From Colias croceus (lineage: Eukaryota; Arthropoda; Insecta; Lepidoptera; Pieridae), in the NCBI RefSeq assembly GCF_905220415.1, contig NC_059553.1:5418501-5482500 (forward strand): DNA of 64,000 bases, read 5' to 3'. Each line of letters starts with the position of its first letter. The first letter of the stretch is position 1. Below the pieces are notes generated by a model. It was not told the DNA's origin. It saw nothing but the letters and a program-made list of their open reading frames with translations, and ran no database searches. This document shows, piece by piece, positions 1 through 14,000 of this stretch. The position numbers and the translations under genes are program-made.

Positions 1-3000
1 ACGGGTCAAACTTGGCGTTTTTATATTTTCATCTTTGACTTGTTAGTTATTTTTTCATTTGAACAATTTGCTTGAATGAAACGTAAATTTAGAGCTTTTG
101 GATCAATAACCGTGTACTAGTATCAATTATGTTATTTTATGTAGATCAACAGAAATGTGTTTGTAATTTTTAAGGTTCTATTAAATATATATAAGCATAA
201 TATCCTGTCTGTTAGTATAACGTGCTGTCGTACGTAAGTTAAATAGGCACTTTGTATAATTAAAAACAAATATTTTAAAAGCATCTATATTCAATAAACG
301 CCGCCGCCAAAATGATCTGACAGCAATTTTACAGCGGGTGTGTACAGAATATTAACAATAAAATCGAAATTACGCGTATCGCATATAAACAAAATATTTT
401 AACGTACCTATTATCAGGTGATTTATGTTTTTTCAATGGAATGTTTCCATTCAAAAGAAATGAGACGTAGTAAAATATGAGAACAAAGCAATCAGTGGTT
501 TTGGATATATGCCAGGTTCTTAAAACCTGGAGTAATCATTGAAGACCGTCATTCATGTAGGTACCATGTAATAATCATAGCAAAAAATGGTTTACCGTTT
601 GTTTATGTTGAAAACTAGTACGCTATGTGTATGTTTATTAGACAACGGATTTTCTGGGATTTTTTTACATGATTTACACGTTGTTTTGTTTCGAATATGG
701 GTAAAGAAGGATTATAATGTCAAGGTTTACACATCCATAAATTGTGAAAGAAACAAAGTGTCTAACCGTCTCGGACTTTAAACTTTTATATTTATTGCAA
801 CTATCATGTCTTTCATTTTGTTTGTGAACTAAACCGCAAACGAAATTTTTTATAGAATTTTTTATGTGTTTTATCTATGAACATATAATTTTTATAGTTT
901 TCACTTCTCTTTTATTATTATCATTCGTAAAAGCTTTCCGGGGACATTTTTGGCTCACTTAAGCTCTAAGATGTGTAGATTATATAAAAACAGACTACTG
1001 AAATGTGAAAAGTTTTTTTTTTATCATTTACTGTTTTTATTAAATACATACATGTTTGTGGGTTGACAGACGGCTTTTTATATATAGCTGATCATAACCA
1101 AACTATGTATTAAATAAAAAAGAAAATGAAGATCCAGCCTATTACGCCAGTTCAACTAACCATTTTTATTTATACAGCACAATCATGAGATATAAAATGC
1201 GTTTAAAATGCTCACGGAAAATTGATACAGTATGAATATGTCATGTATGTATCACTCAGATATATGAGATGCGTTCAAAAACCGCATCCCACATACATAA
1301 TCTAATTAATAATTAAATCGTATTACATGTGACGATAATTGAAATCGATCGTGCATTCAATTTACGGTAAATAGTATTAAACATCTCGATACATATTTTT
1401 TTAATTAAGAATTATTAATTCTTGTCAACATAATTTAATGGAAATGCAATATTGACTTCAATTAAAGTTATAATATATTATTTTAGATTTATTTTATCTT
1501 TTATGTGTCTGTCTATAGCATCGGTCCCTAAGTAACTGTGATTTTTAAACAGATAGATAAATATACCTTTATTATGCAGAAATGTATGTGCAACTAGTGT
1601 CAATATGTAAGCATCTCAGCTAACTTTGCTTCTATTACAAAAAAAATTGTTTAAGACATATTATTATAATTATTTATATATTTTTTGTAGTTTAATGTAG
1701 CCGTTATAAACTAGTGTAACATTCAAAATATTTGGAACAGAAATTGACTTTCTCATAGTTGTCGGTTTAAGAATTTTGCAAGTATTTTTGCCCGCAAGGT
1801 GATAATACTACCTACACTCTAATTTCATAAGCTAAGGCTTATCGACATGACGGTTACCACTAAAAATAAATCCGTGACGCAAAATACAAGGCAGTTCCTT
1901 AATAAAACTGAAATCAATTTACCGGTCTATTTGAAGATGATATAAAAGTTATTTTAAAATCGGTATTAAATTTGTTTGCTCAACTACGACTCGACCTTGT
2001 GAAGGCTCTGACTGACACTAAAATCCGTGGTATGGATTAAATTAAAAATCTATTTTAAATATTCTGCTCTTGATTCAAAGCCAATAAAAACGCACTATGA
2101 TTTACAGCCTTAGAATGTAATCCCGTAATACACAATTAAAATTTTAACATTCCTCGGGATTAGATTAGATTAGATTAGATTCTTTCGATTTTGTAACGTA
2201 TGTCAGACACATGCCTTTTCGGACATCGACAGTATTTATATCTACGATCGCAAGTTGAACTAACATAGTACAGTAAGCTATCGTTTTACATAATATAATT
2301 ACATATTCACTACCTGAAATATACGATTATTCTGAACAAAATACTTATTCTCAAAGCACAGGCTTTAGCCGAAAGCATAGTAGGTATTATGTTTCTGAAA
2401 AGCACATTTTCATGTTTTGTATTTTAATGAGGTATTGTTATTATATAATCATTAATCAATGTATCAAAATCTGTAGCTTCTCTTTACTTCTACTAACTAT
2501 TTATCCAAAATATAATTCTCCTTTGTTGGTGAAATAATCATAGAACGCGTCTAACATAATAATATTTAAAAATACGCAGTAAGTCATGCATATTTAACTT
2601 GTTACCGCTATCTCGCTCGTATACTGAATCAATGTTTTATTAACACACATCCTATAGACTTGCAGGAGTTGAAAATTATGAAAGAATATTTTATTTACCG
2701 CGCATTTTCAATGTAGTCGCGGAATTTTATCGCGAGATAATGAATGCAATCTAACGAGGCCATTCGAATAATAGGGATTAAAATTTAAACGAATATTTAC
2801 AAGCATTTGTTTAGTAAAATGGTTTTTGTAGTTTGTCATTTTGTGGTTAAATAACGAAAGGAAGGTTAACCCAAACATAAAAAATATTATTAAACAATAA
2901 ATATATGATAAATTTATTAAAAATTATTCAGTAACTTCTGCTTTTGTGTTACGTTATAAAATCGTTGTTAATGATGACTATCTGAATTTTATTTAAATTT

Positions 3001-5012
3001 CCATTTTCTACAGTCTACCAAGGTAACAAAGTGTACAGCTAATAATTTGTTTAATGCAATAGATAATTTTATGTGGTGAATAAATTATCCTAGGTGTCAC
3101 CACTTTTAAATTCTCTTGGTCTCCCTTCTCTATGTAAGGTATTTTCATCTTTATCTTTATCAAGGGTTTTAAACAGCTATAATTTAATGCTAAAAACTAA
3201 AACATCCTAATAGTTGTTTGAACTCGCAATAAATAATCCAATTTCAAATATTCTTACAATGCAAATTATTAGATATATAATTTTAAATTGACATGACTGG
3301 TCTCTCAATTTTAAAGAGTAGATAATATAGGACATTGAATTGTCTTGCTATATCCAAACAATAGGAATAAGCCGTACTTAGTAATAAATTACGCGTATTA
3401 TTAGATGATTCAAATAGCGCAATCACGATAAACTACAGTGCAAAGACCTTCTTATCAGCCAATGTCGAAGTGTGGTATCAACTATTTCATATTTTTAGAT
3501 TTCGCGATACCACAAACTTTTAGATTAGGTAACCTAAAATGGTGATAAAAATCCTTTTACTGTAACCCACTCAGGGCAAGTTATTGCTCCAAATAATTAC
3601 GTTGAAATCTTGACAAATGTCACGCTGGTTGTTTCAACGATTACAAATCGATAAGCATATTTTATATGTGGTATATTGTTAAGAGAAGAGAAAAACCTTA
3701 AAAAAACAAATGTCTCCAAAGAGATTACATTGGTAGACTGTTTTATAGTCAAATAAGTTAGAAAGATTTAACTCTGTCTTTAACCAGAATAAGTAAGTAG
3801 GTCGACTTAACCTATAAGCATGTATCCTTTCAGTTTTATGTGTCTTAAGGGACACACCGCGCGCCATCTATTGAGATGATTTAACAACCATCTCAACCAA
3901 TATGAAGCACTTTTCAGTGAATACAATATTGTAACGTGATCGAATTTTTTCTATTCTTTATAAATTTATATTTATAAAGCATTTGAATGCCATAAAAACC
4001 AAAAAATATAAATTCAACTATAAGCATGTATTTAATGATTTGATGATTGACATCCTTTTTAATATCAGTTAAACAGAACGACAACTTTTATCTTAAATGA
4101 AGAGCTTTTAGATGCTTTTTATGAGGACATTCAAATCGTCCAAATTTAAATAAACATATTCAATTTGTATAAAATCGAACTGTAGTTCAACTTTCTTTTA
4201 TAGTCGGGTAACAGTCAGTTACACTAATTACTAAAACAGGATCAACCATAAAAATATATTGATGAATCTAATTGACCTGGCAGTTGGCACCAAGTCATTT
4301 GGTCCATAAAACGTAACGGCTATCTTTGTTATTTAGAAATCATAATTGATTTTAAGTTAACGATAAGTAATGTATTTTCGTTATTCAATATTATGTACAG
4401 TGTACACGTCTGAAAAATATGACTATGATAGAGATTTGTGTAATGTCAAAGAGATTTATAAAATACTAGCGGTCCGCCCCGGCTTCGCCAGTGGTGCATG
4501 TTTACGTTTTCTCTACATAAGATCCATCCTCGTACTTCAAGAAATATAATAAAAAAAGAATTATCGAAATCGGTTCAGCCGTTCTCGAGTTACGCGCTTA
4601 CCAACACATTTTGCGATTCATTTTTATATATAAGATGACATAGAATTTAACATTAAATAAAGGGTCTTTGATTTTTTAATCATATTTTGTACCATTAATA
4701 AAATAAATAATAGTATTACAATCTTTATAAGAAGATACACTTCTTCGTATTTCGATTTAATTTTCAAAATGTTTGAAGAGTGAACTTTTGCTGTTAAATG
4801 CCTTTGCGTTTTAATAACTACATCATACAAAAGAAAACTCACTGTAATTTTAAATTTATCTACGAAACATCGTTGAAATATTTCTTAATTGATTTTCACA
4901 GATATGATATACAATTAAAGTAGCGGATAATAACGAACTATTCTTTTCAAACAAATTAACATTTGTTTGGTAATAAGAAGTGCTAAAAACAGTGTCGACG
5001 AAATTCTTAAAA
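1..5012. other. No gene seen; upstream flank or intron of gene A
   Basis: AT-rich sequence with a short GATTA microsatellite (about 2157-2181) and one repeat tail (4467-4635). No TSR, cysteine-rich or other exon-like sequence was found on either strand; small ORFs lack coding character. Confidence 0.6.
4467..4635 (+). repeat. Interspersed repeat tail ('ctagcggtccgcc' family)
   Basis: Begins CTAGCGGTCCGCCCCGGC, contains ATCGAAATCGGTTCAGCCG and ends in an AT-rich tail. Related copies occur at 17063, 38508, 51938, 55036 and 59119. Short 5'-truncated copies with a shared 3' part suggest retroposed LINE or SINE tails; exact class not assigned. Confidence 0.65.
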
Positions 5013-5054
5013 ATGGAGAAAATACCTGCGCTTCTCACCATTACCATCTTGCTG
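5013..5054 (+). CDS. Gene A putative first coding exon: signal peptide only
   Basis: ATG in a fair context (purine at -3, G at +4) opens 14 codons, MEKIPALLTITILL, followed directly by the strong donor GTAAGT. A charged residue then a run of hydrophobic residues is a typical signal peptide. The exon ends in phase 0, matching the phase-0 spacer exon 6.2 kb downstream at 11291. Gene B has an equivalent exon at 38937-38975 in the corresponding intron, which is the main support. No convincing TATA box was seen upstream. It could instead belong to an unrelated nested gene, but no other compatible exon was found. Confidence 0.6.
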
Positions 5055-8000
5055 GTAAGTACTATTATATATCTATATAATATGGATGTCGTATCTACCT
5101 TTTATAATTTGAAATTTTATTATGTGCATTTGATAATATCGTAATTTTTATTTATTGGACGTACTCAAGAGGTCGCAAATGGGTAATTGAAAATTAATTT
5201 TCGTAACTACCTATCGATAGCGACTCTTTGCTTCAATGATCAAGAACATATTATGTTAAATGTAAAACATCTATCAAACAATCGCAGTTTTAAAAATTAT
5301 GATTTTCAGCCCCATCTCTGGTCGCAATATCCACTTGTCGATCATTCTCTATCCATAGGAAATATCGAACCTTGAATTCATTACCTACGTCAATTTCAGC
5401 TCAATCCTCGACGTTGTTTAATTTTTACAAGAACACATTAACCTCATTTTTTTTCGCTTTGATCTAGTCAAGTAGAATGTTTAACAATCATTGGATAGGT
5501 ACGTGTAAATCACTGCACATTTGTGAGTCTAGACACTCAATTTTAAATCATTGTGGTAGCATATTGTTGATTAGAAAATTTGCGAATGCGTGACATTTGT
5601 GTCTAATGTCAATTTAGGCCGCTATCTGTAGTAGTGATAAATGATCGTCACTGATAAACAAATCGGCCAGTGTTGATTGCAGAAATAGAACTGGTCAATA
5701 ACAAATCAATGTACCTAATCGTAACTGATACATTTACTTGGTGGTGGATAGTAGAACGCGTGTAGCTGGTAAGGAGCAGAAAGTTTAATAGGTACTACAA
5801 GAAGATCTACTACTACTGCTGTAAGATTTAAGGGTATATTTTAAACATTCACATGTTGTTTATTGATAACAAAATAATCTATTAACATTGAAGAAACAGT
5901 TAATTGCTGCTGCATTTACTACTCATACTCAGCATTTCGTGAATATAGTTTTAAGTACCTGCAGCCTAATTGGAATATGACTTCTTGATATTTGCGTACT
6001 TGACCTACATAAACTTATCCTAGGCTACGTTACTTTCTGAAAAACGTTTCAGAACTTTTCCACCCATCTTCCACTCAAAGAATTGGAAAGAAAATACTTT
6101 TTACTGTGATTGTAATTCCGAGCGAGATCGCACGTAAGCACACATTGCTTCATTTGCCGGTCGTAAAATTCGACATTGAAATTGTTAGTTCACTTTTAGT
6201 ACCAGGAAATCATTTTCGTCAAGACTACGTTGTCATTTGGATATTATTCGACATTGTTCTGCGGGTACATGATATATTCTTTATTTTCTATTCCTTGTGG
6301 AATGTTGGCGCCGAGCGGTATTTACTCTACGTTGACCAACCGCTCATATAATATTGACATTAGACAGTGCAAACTTTATCACATTTTTAACATTAAATTT
6401 TGTTTCCAAGAAATCTATTTAGCTTTTTCCAGTTGACGATATAAATAAACCGTCCTTATGATTGTTTAAATTTTATATTTAAACATATTCATTTGCCTAT
6501 TATATTACGAATACTCTAAATAAATATTATGTTGTACAAACAGTTGGTTCAGTAATTAACACGCATATTTCAAAAACAATAAACTGAACCTTCGCGAGTG
6601 AATGCTTCAACGACGCTATTACTTCAAACATTATTCGTATTGTAATGCATCGCATATTTAACTATTTTCAATGAGTATTATTATGTTGCATGATAAATCA
6701 GATGCGACCCAGTTGTCGCGTGCACATAGATGTGTGTAGTGTCGCCTTGAAGCACTCCTGACCACCTTTGTTTTACTTACTCCACAGCTGAATGGATAAA
6801 TTAGATATATACTTATCTGATTCAGTTGTTCATTCGACCTCAATATTAAGCATCATAAATTTAATAGCGCTCACAATGTTATCGGCAAATATTTTGCTTT
6901 TTTAATTACTGTAAATATGTTCTCATTGACAAGAATAACTGAGCATAAAGAAGTCACGGATGAAGGAATCCAGAGACGCGTTCGTCATTAGACAGATAGA
7001 TGTAAAGCAGAAATCCGGATTGATTCGCTGGAAACAATTTGACGTATTGATGAATATTTAAATAACTCTGAGACAGAAGTTGCGATTGTGCCGAGTCCTT
7101 TTGAGCTAGAAGTACCGCAGAGCTAATAAATTTATAATTCACGCCGAGTCAACCTCATCGCATATGATAATGAAAAGTCAACGACTGGTCTAGTTGCACT
7201 AATGAATGAAACTCCTCTGTAATTTATATTAGCTACGCTTTTGTATTAATTACGAACTTTGTCACATTTCAAAGAACTCGGACTATATTTAAGAACCATT
7301 GTTATGTTTAAGTGCATATTTACTTTTTTGGTGTCTCGAGGATGACGCATTGTACCAGTTTTCTATGTATGCACTAAATTGCATACCCTAAATGTTCTGG
7401 CCTTGTCCATGTTCGTGAGCTTTGTCCTATAAACGGCAAACAATTGGGTGTAATAAAATCAAATGAACAGCTGATTGAAATAAGAAGCGCAGTGATTTTA
7501 TAAACAACTTTTCCAACAATGTATCAAGTAGTAAACATTTTCCAGAATTCGATGACTTGTAATTATTTTATTCGTTTATTGTTATATTTCAAAGCAGGGC
7601 CTAAAAACAATATAAATATAACTTCTGTCAAGAAATAAACAACTTAAAACAAATTATTTAGACCGAGGAAACTTGGAATCGTGTTTTCGGAAGTTGAGGT
7701 TTGTGAAAGTTCCACAAAGGCAGGATAAGAAAACTTTAAAACGGTCAGAAAGAAAACTTATTTATAACTTCCTGTATTATTTATTTACATATTTTAAACA
7801 TCTACAATTTATTTCCTTTTGTGCGTTATAATTAAATATATTTTTTCTATTCTTATATTATGTAGATGAGTTGTTTAGTCAAGTATGTTAGATAATAATT
7901 TGACTAAATACTTTGACAATTTTCTACTAGACTGTTTTAAAGTTTATCTTTTTCTTTATGTATGCTAGTTATAAAAACTTATAATTCATAATGTACTCCT

Positions 8001-11000
8001 GTTATTAGATAGATATTAATAGGCTAACATTGAACTTGAATGCCTCGATACAGCCGTTAAAATGCCCACCGCAACTTAATCAAATAAAGAATTTTTATTG
8101 GCCATATAGCGGCTGTCTCAAAGATCGGTAAAACATACTGACAAGGGTCATATATTTAATAGTTAACTGGTTGATTTGAACAATAATGAGTGGGTTTTTT
8201 ACGAGGGCGGATACAGCTCCCGATTGTTACGTAAATATCTTCGATTAATTTAAAAACTGGTTCCCTTTAATAGAGAGCTTCCACGTTCATATCATTAATT
8301 TGATCTGTGGAATCATTTTTAATGCATGTTTGTTTGTTAATGGAACCTTCGGTTATATGATTATGATCTGTTAATTACTTTTTATATAAAGTCTATTGCT
8401 ATGCAAACATAATATCATAAAAATTAATAACTTGCAGATGTTTAAAATATCAAACCAGTAGACTCAGAAGTTTGCTAAACTTTTATAGATAACAAAAACA
8501 GAAGACAGCCTTATTGCTAAAAAGCTTTTTCTGTGCCGAATTAAAAATCATATGTAGGACATCTTAATCATGCCTATTTCAATATTAACATCGTATATTC
8601 ATGACATTGGCTGACGTATTTTCCCCACACGCCGATTAAAATGATTCCCGCGTCGCCCAATACAAGATTTAGACGTCGTTATCTCGTACAAGCTCATAAA
8701 ACTGACATTACTATTCACTAATGTTCCACTCGCATTAGTGTCACATTAAATGTTACGAAATGATGTAAGCATCAGCCATATGCATCTTTGATCACTGCAT
8801 GCGTTTTTCTCACTTGAATTCAATAATTGGAATTGAGGTTTGAGCAATTTGAAGATGCTAACTTCTTATGTTCGTTTAGGTTGATTACTTGAGGCTCCGT
8901 AATAACTGAACAAGATGACAAAGTTTTATTATTAGTGCAAATTTTATACAATAGATAAATATTTTAATCTAATTAAAATAGTTAACGAAATTTAGATTTT
9001 TATCGGTGTGATGAACTGTTTATTACAAACAAAACGTATCTTTGTTATATTAAAATGTGAATCTTAGTTGTAGATGTAGTTCTAGCCTTAAGAATATTAC
9101 CTTTTAAAAGTGAATTTAACAAAATGAACTGTCTAAAAATTATCAGTCACGACAGAGTTTTATACTCGTATAAAATCTGAGATAGAATCAACTGTGATTT
9201 TATCAACAGCGAAATGATTTCCGTTTAACATAAACAGCTACTTTATTTGACAATATTGTTAATTTTATTTGACTTTTGCTAAAAGCTACGCGATTAAACG
9301 AGTAGAGAAGACATTATTTTGATAGCTTAAGAAAGTTAATTATATGCTTATAAATATTAATTAATAGAACATCTATTAAAAGGATTTATTTTTACTTAAC
9401 ATTTTAATATTAAACATATACCTAGCAATGGGATGAAAAACTAACGTTATCTCTATAATAATGGCACTTCTATATCTAATGGCACTTCTATATTTTTAAA
9501 TAAAATATAATGCAATTTAAAAAGGTTATCCATATAAAATCATTTGCGAAAATAAAGTTTCTTTTTTATTTTGAAATATAATTCATTCATTCACTAATAG
9601 TTAAACATAAAAACTATGCCTATACACAGTCATACATTCACCGTACATCACAATGGATAAACATTTTACTGTTCCATAATAAATCATAATTAAAACTGTA
9701 TACGCCTTACCTAGCATTACTGCGAATTAAACAGAATAACGTATTAAATGTTCCCCATATGAATAGCTCTTCATACTCGTAATGTAAGAGCTATTCATTT
9801 GAGATACATGTAGGTTTGCCGTAAGCCATTCGTTAGCAATGTATGCATCTTGATGATATATCAATTCAACGAGATTTTAAATTAGTTATAAATCTTAGGG
9901 CCATGTATTAAACAGGTAAGATATACGTCATGGGAAGCGGGTTTAGCGGCCTGCGAATGAGGACCATGTTTTCTGATAATCTTAAGATAAATTACTGATA
10001 GATTTTCCCAGACTCAAGTCTTAGTTTCTAACATAAAGGTATTCAACTTACGTATATATGACATACGAATATGCTATAAATATACAAGTTTGAACAGCTA
10101 TAATAAATACAAATCCAAAAATAAAGTAGATGGTTTACATATTGTAAAGATTATTTTTTCAATAGTTAGAGTAAGTAGGAGTCTCTTATACAAATTTATT
10201 ATGTATCTAGAGACAAAAAATTATGTACACCATTGCATTTCAAATGCAAACTAGCTATCAATTTAACGTTTCGTTATAGATAATGTAGAACATATTTCGA
10301 TAATTTATAAAATAATAAAATAAATTAATTGCATACAACTCAATACAAATAAAAGTGGTGTGTCTCGCATTATAAACACTTGTAACCTCATAGTATGTAC
10401 TAAATGTTGTAAGGTCACAAGTGTCACAGGCATTAAAATGCAAATTACATTTTCAAAAATTGCCGTCCTTCGAAATAAAAGTGGATAAAGTATATAATAA
10501 TATATTTGACTTTCTTTTAGAAGAAATTTAACTTGCATTAAATTTCTTATCATTAGATTACTCTCTAAACCTTCGACTGTATCCCAAAACCAACCAAACG
10601 AATAAATCTCTCAAAATATACGTTACAAAAAATCATAATTCGTCCAATAAAACAACCCTTAATTACAGCAGAATTAAACCGCAAATACTAAGGTATTATA
10701 GTTAATATCGCAGTATCCGAGGCGCCTGCGCAGACACCCGTGAAATGTGCTGACATGTTAATCCCTATCTTCACACTGATCTCGGAAGACGCGTGACTGA
10801 TTCATATCGTAAAAGCTTCTTATGCTTTCGTATTAATAGCTAAGGGAAAGGAGACGTGAAATTTTACACATTGTCTTAGTCTTGTAATAAATTCTGCTGG
10901 ACAGTGTAAACGATAAGTTGTTTTAATTAGTTCCTTATAAAGTTTAAGTTATAGCACTTTCATTTTATAGATTTGGTTCTAGGAGAAAAATAAAATCGAT

Positions 11001-14000
11001 TCATTTATAAAAAAATAAGATATATTTTATTACATTACCTACTTTAAAAGCATAACCAATTTCTTAAGGCTTAAACTACTCATTATAAATAATTATAAAA
11101 CTAGTTCTTAATAAAGAAAGATTAGAGTCAGTACTATATTACCGAAATGAGCGAGCAAACTATCGTTCCAGAGCATACTGTTAAGTTTATAATAATGACC
11201 TTAGATGCTTCCATATAGGTCAAAATTTATTAAATATATTTCACAGAAGTCTTCACAATATAACCTAATTAAAACACAATTTGTTGCCAGGTGGTCGGTC
11301 GAGAAGGAGTACTATCGTCCGTGACGCGCGACCTGCAGTGCGGCAGGCGCCTAGTGTCCGGGCTGTTCTCCCGGCCTCGCCTGCCTCTCGGCTACTCCTA
11401 TGTGACCACGGTACCAGCTGGCGCGTGCAGGCTGAACGTCTCCGAAATTGTGTCCAGCGAAAATTATATTGGTTCGTACTTTGTTACCTGGCGAAAAAAG
11501 TCGGTTATAGTTTCAGCTGATAAAATTCACCAGAGCTTGCAGTTTTAGTTTATTTATGTATTGACGCATTCTTCTGAACCGTTTGTTATCGTAGTTACTC
11601 TACTTAAATTTTAATAAATTCAAATAGGGCAACGTTGGATAATTATGCAATTCTGTCAAATGTTAAAATCCTCCTTCTAGTCTACTTGTGAAAATCTTTG
11701 AAAGTCGGCACTCCTCTCTCTTTGTACAACGCAGTTTCTTAATTGTACTCACACGAAAGGTTGTGTATCATAATATAGGTCAGCATGCACTATAATTCCA
11801 GAAAGGATTTAATTGAACTCAGTTATACTAGTTCAATAAACATAAGTAGTAGTTAATAACTAATGAGCAGATGTTGTCTCCAAGGCCGTCTAATAAAGCT
11901 TTCGGTAGCGCAGACCCAGCCAATAGGTTTCAATTTTTATTGAAGTGATTTAGTTCGCCGATTGTGGGTCACAGATTTTAATAGAACGATGAAGTGCGCA
12001 GTGGAACGATTGATGTCGAATCGATTAATAGAAATTGCACGCGCGCATTTTGCGAATGCATTTCCTCAATAGAGGCGCCTACGCCGAGAATTGCGAGATA
12101 AATCGAGATAGCGGTCTAACCAATTGGTGGTTAATTATTCGCATGACGCAGTCGGAAAGCGTTTTGCCAATTTGTTAATTGTTCCGTTAAAACAATACGA
12201 TCGTAACTCTGCGCTTATTAATTTGATGAGTAATTTGATGCGCACGTGTTTGCTTAAATAGATAAAGTATGTTAACTATTGGGAACCCTTGAACTATTCA
12301 ATTCTATAAATAAGTGTGGATTTTATTAGAAGTTCTATCAATTGTTTATTAAATGTTATACCTTTCGATTGTTCTAGCTTTGCGAGTTACGAATGGATCG
12401 TATATTGTTAACGGCGAATTCGCAGTTAGCGCCCCAGGCAACTACGAAGCGGCTGGAGCACGTTTTATATACTCTCGAGCTGGTGGACTCGACAATATAT
12501 TTGCAATGGGACCTATACATCAAGCCATCGACATTATGGTTAGTCATTTAAACCGCAACATAATTTTATTGCCTTGTTTGCATTGTCTCATTCGAACAAT
12601 ACATTTCAGGTTCTATATACGCAACCGCATCCGAACATAAAATATGAGTACTTGACTGATACATTGCCAGACGAAACCAGTAACGATATTCCAACCGAGA
12701 GCAATGTGACTCCGCATCACCCGATGCAGAGACATCACCGTCATCACAACGCCGAATCTCACACGAAAGTATTGGATAAGTCAGATCCGAGCTTAGCGAA
12801 ACACCCGGATTATACGTCGAACGAAAATCCATACCATATAGAGAGTAACGTTGTTGGAAATCGGCGGTTCATGTGGAAGATTCTTTCGTATACGCAATGT
12901 TCACGATCGTGTGGAGGCGGGCTTCAAATTGGGAAATTCAAATGTGTAGAGCTGGGTCAAAAGGAGGAACGGGAAGTGTCTCCAGCACATTGCACGGGAG
13001 CTCCTCCAGCTTCGAGGAGGAGACGGTGCGGCACGAGCCCTTGCCCGCCGCGGTGGAGAGCCGCTGCGTGGGGACCCTGCCCAGTGTGTGGTCCAGCTCA
13101 TAGAACCAGAATTGTGGGCTGCGTACAAGACCATGCACGGGGCATCACTAAGGTATGCTCTAACCATTTCCAAGATTAATTTTAATTAATTCTATGATTA
13201 GAATATTAACCGCCTCCTTGGTACAGTGGTTGACGCGTGAGCGTAGAACCGAGGGGTCCTGGGTTCGATTCCCGGTGGAGACGAAGAAAAAAAAATGTCT
13301 CGGTCTGGTAGGATACAGAAGGCTGATCACCTACTTGTCCCTAAAGAAAATCGATCAGTGAAACAGATGTATGCATAATGCATCTGCCCCTTACCCCACT
13401 ACGGGGACATGGGACTTCACACACATGATTAGAATATCTGAATTCTAAACCATCTACTTCTTTTTAATATAAGTGATATATTAGATATTTATGTTGAATG
13501 AATGAATGAATGAAAAATTCTTTATTGCACACTTAATACAGGATAGTAAACTAAGAGCCATACAAGTAATTACATGTACAGAGGGCGGTCTTATCGCTGT
13601 AAGCGATTTCTGCCAGACAACCCGAAAAATTTAGAAGGATTACATTTATGGTGGTGGTGCATTACAGACATAAAATTTTGAATTAAAAATTGTATTTTAA
13701 ATATATGGGCTATTTCTTATTAATATTTTGTTTTCTTTCAGATAAGTGACCAAAAGTGTCCTCTACCTATGCCACCAAACAGTGAACCGTGCGATATTCC
13801 CAATTGTGATGGAACAGCTATTGCCTCTAAGACTCCAAGACTTGATTCCAGACGTCAAGTCCGACCAAAGGACCACATAGAAACATTCCGCGATGCTCCT
13901 GCTATATCTTTAGCTAGTAATGTGTCGGATAATGAAGTCAGTCCTACTTTGGGACCTTCGTACAGTTTTACAGCTGCAGGAGGATGGCTTTATACGGAGT

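Noticed and set aside
6106..6436. Overlapping ORFs of 81 and 68 residues
   Set aside because: Low-complexity hydrophobic translation of AT-rich intron, no splice partners or family features.
12566..12832. Minus-strand ORF across the gene A exon
   Set aside because: Antisense shadow of the 12610-13152 exon.
13209..13285. tRNA gene
   Set aside because: tRNA-like A and B boxes, but no foldable cloverleaf was seen and the sequence continues into a body shared with a second copy: a SINE.
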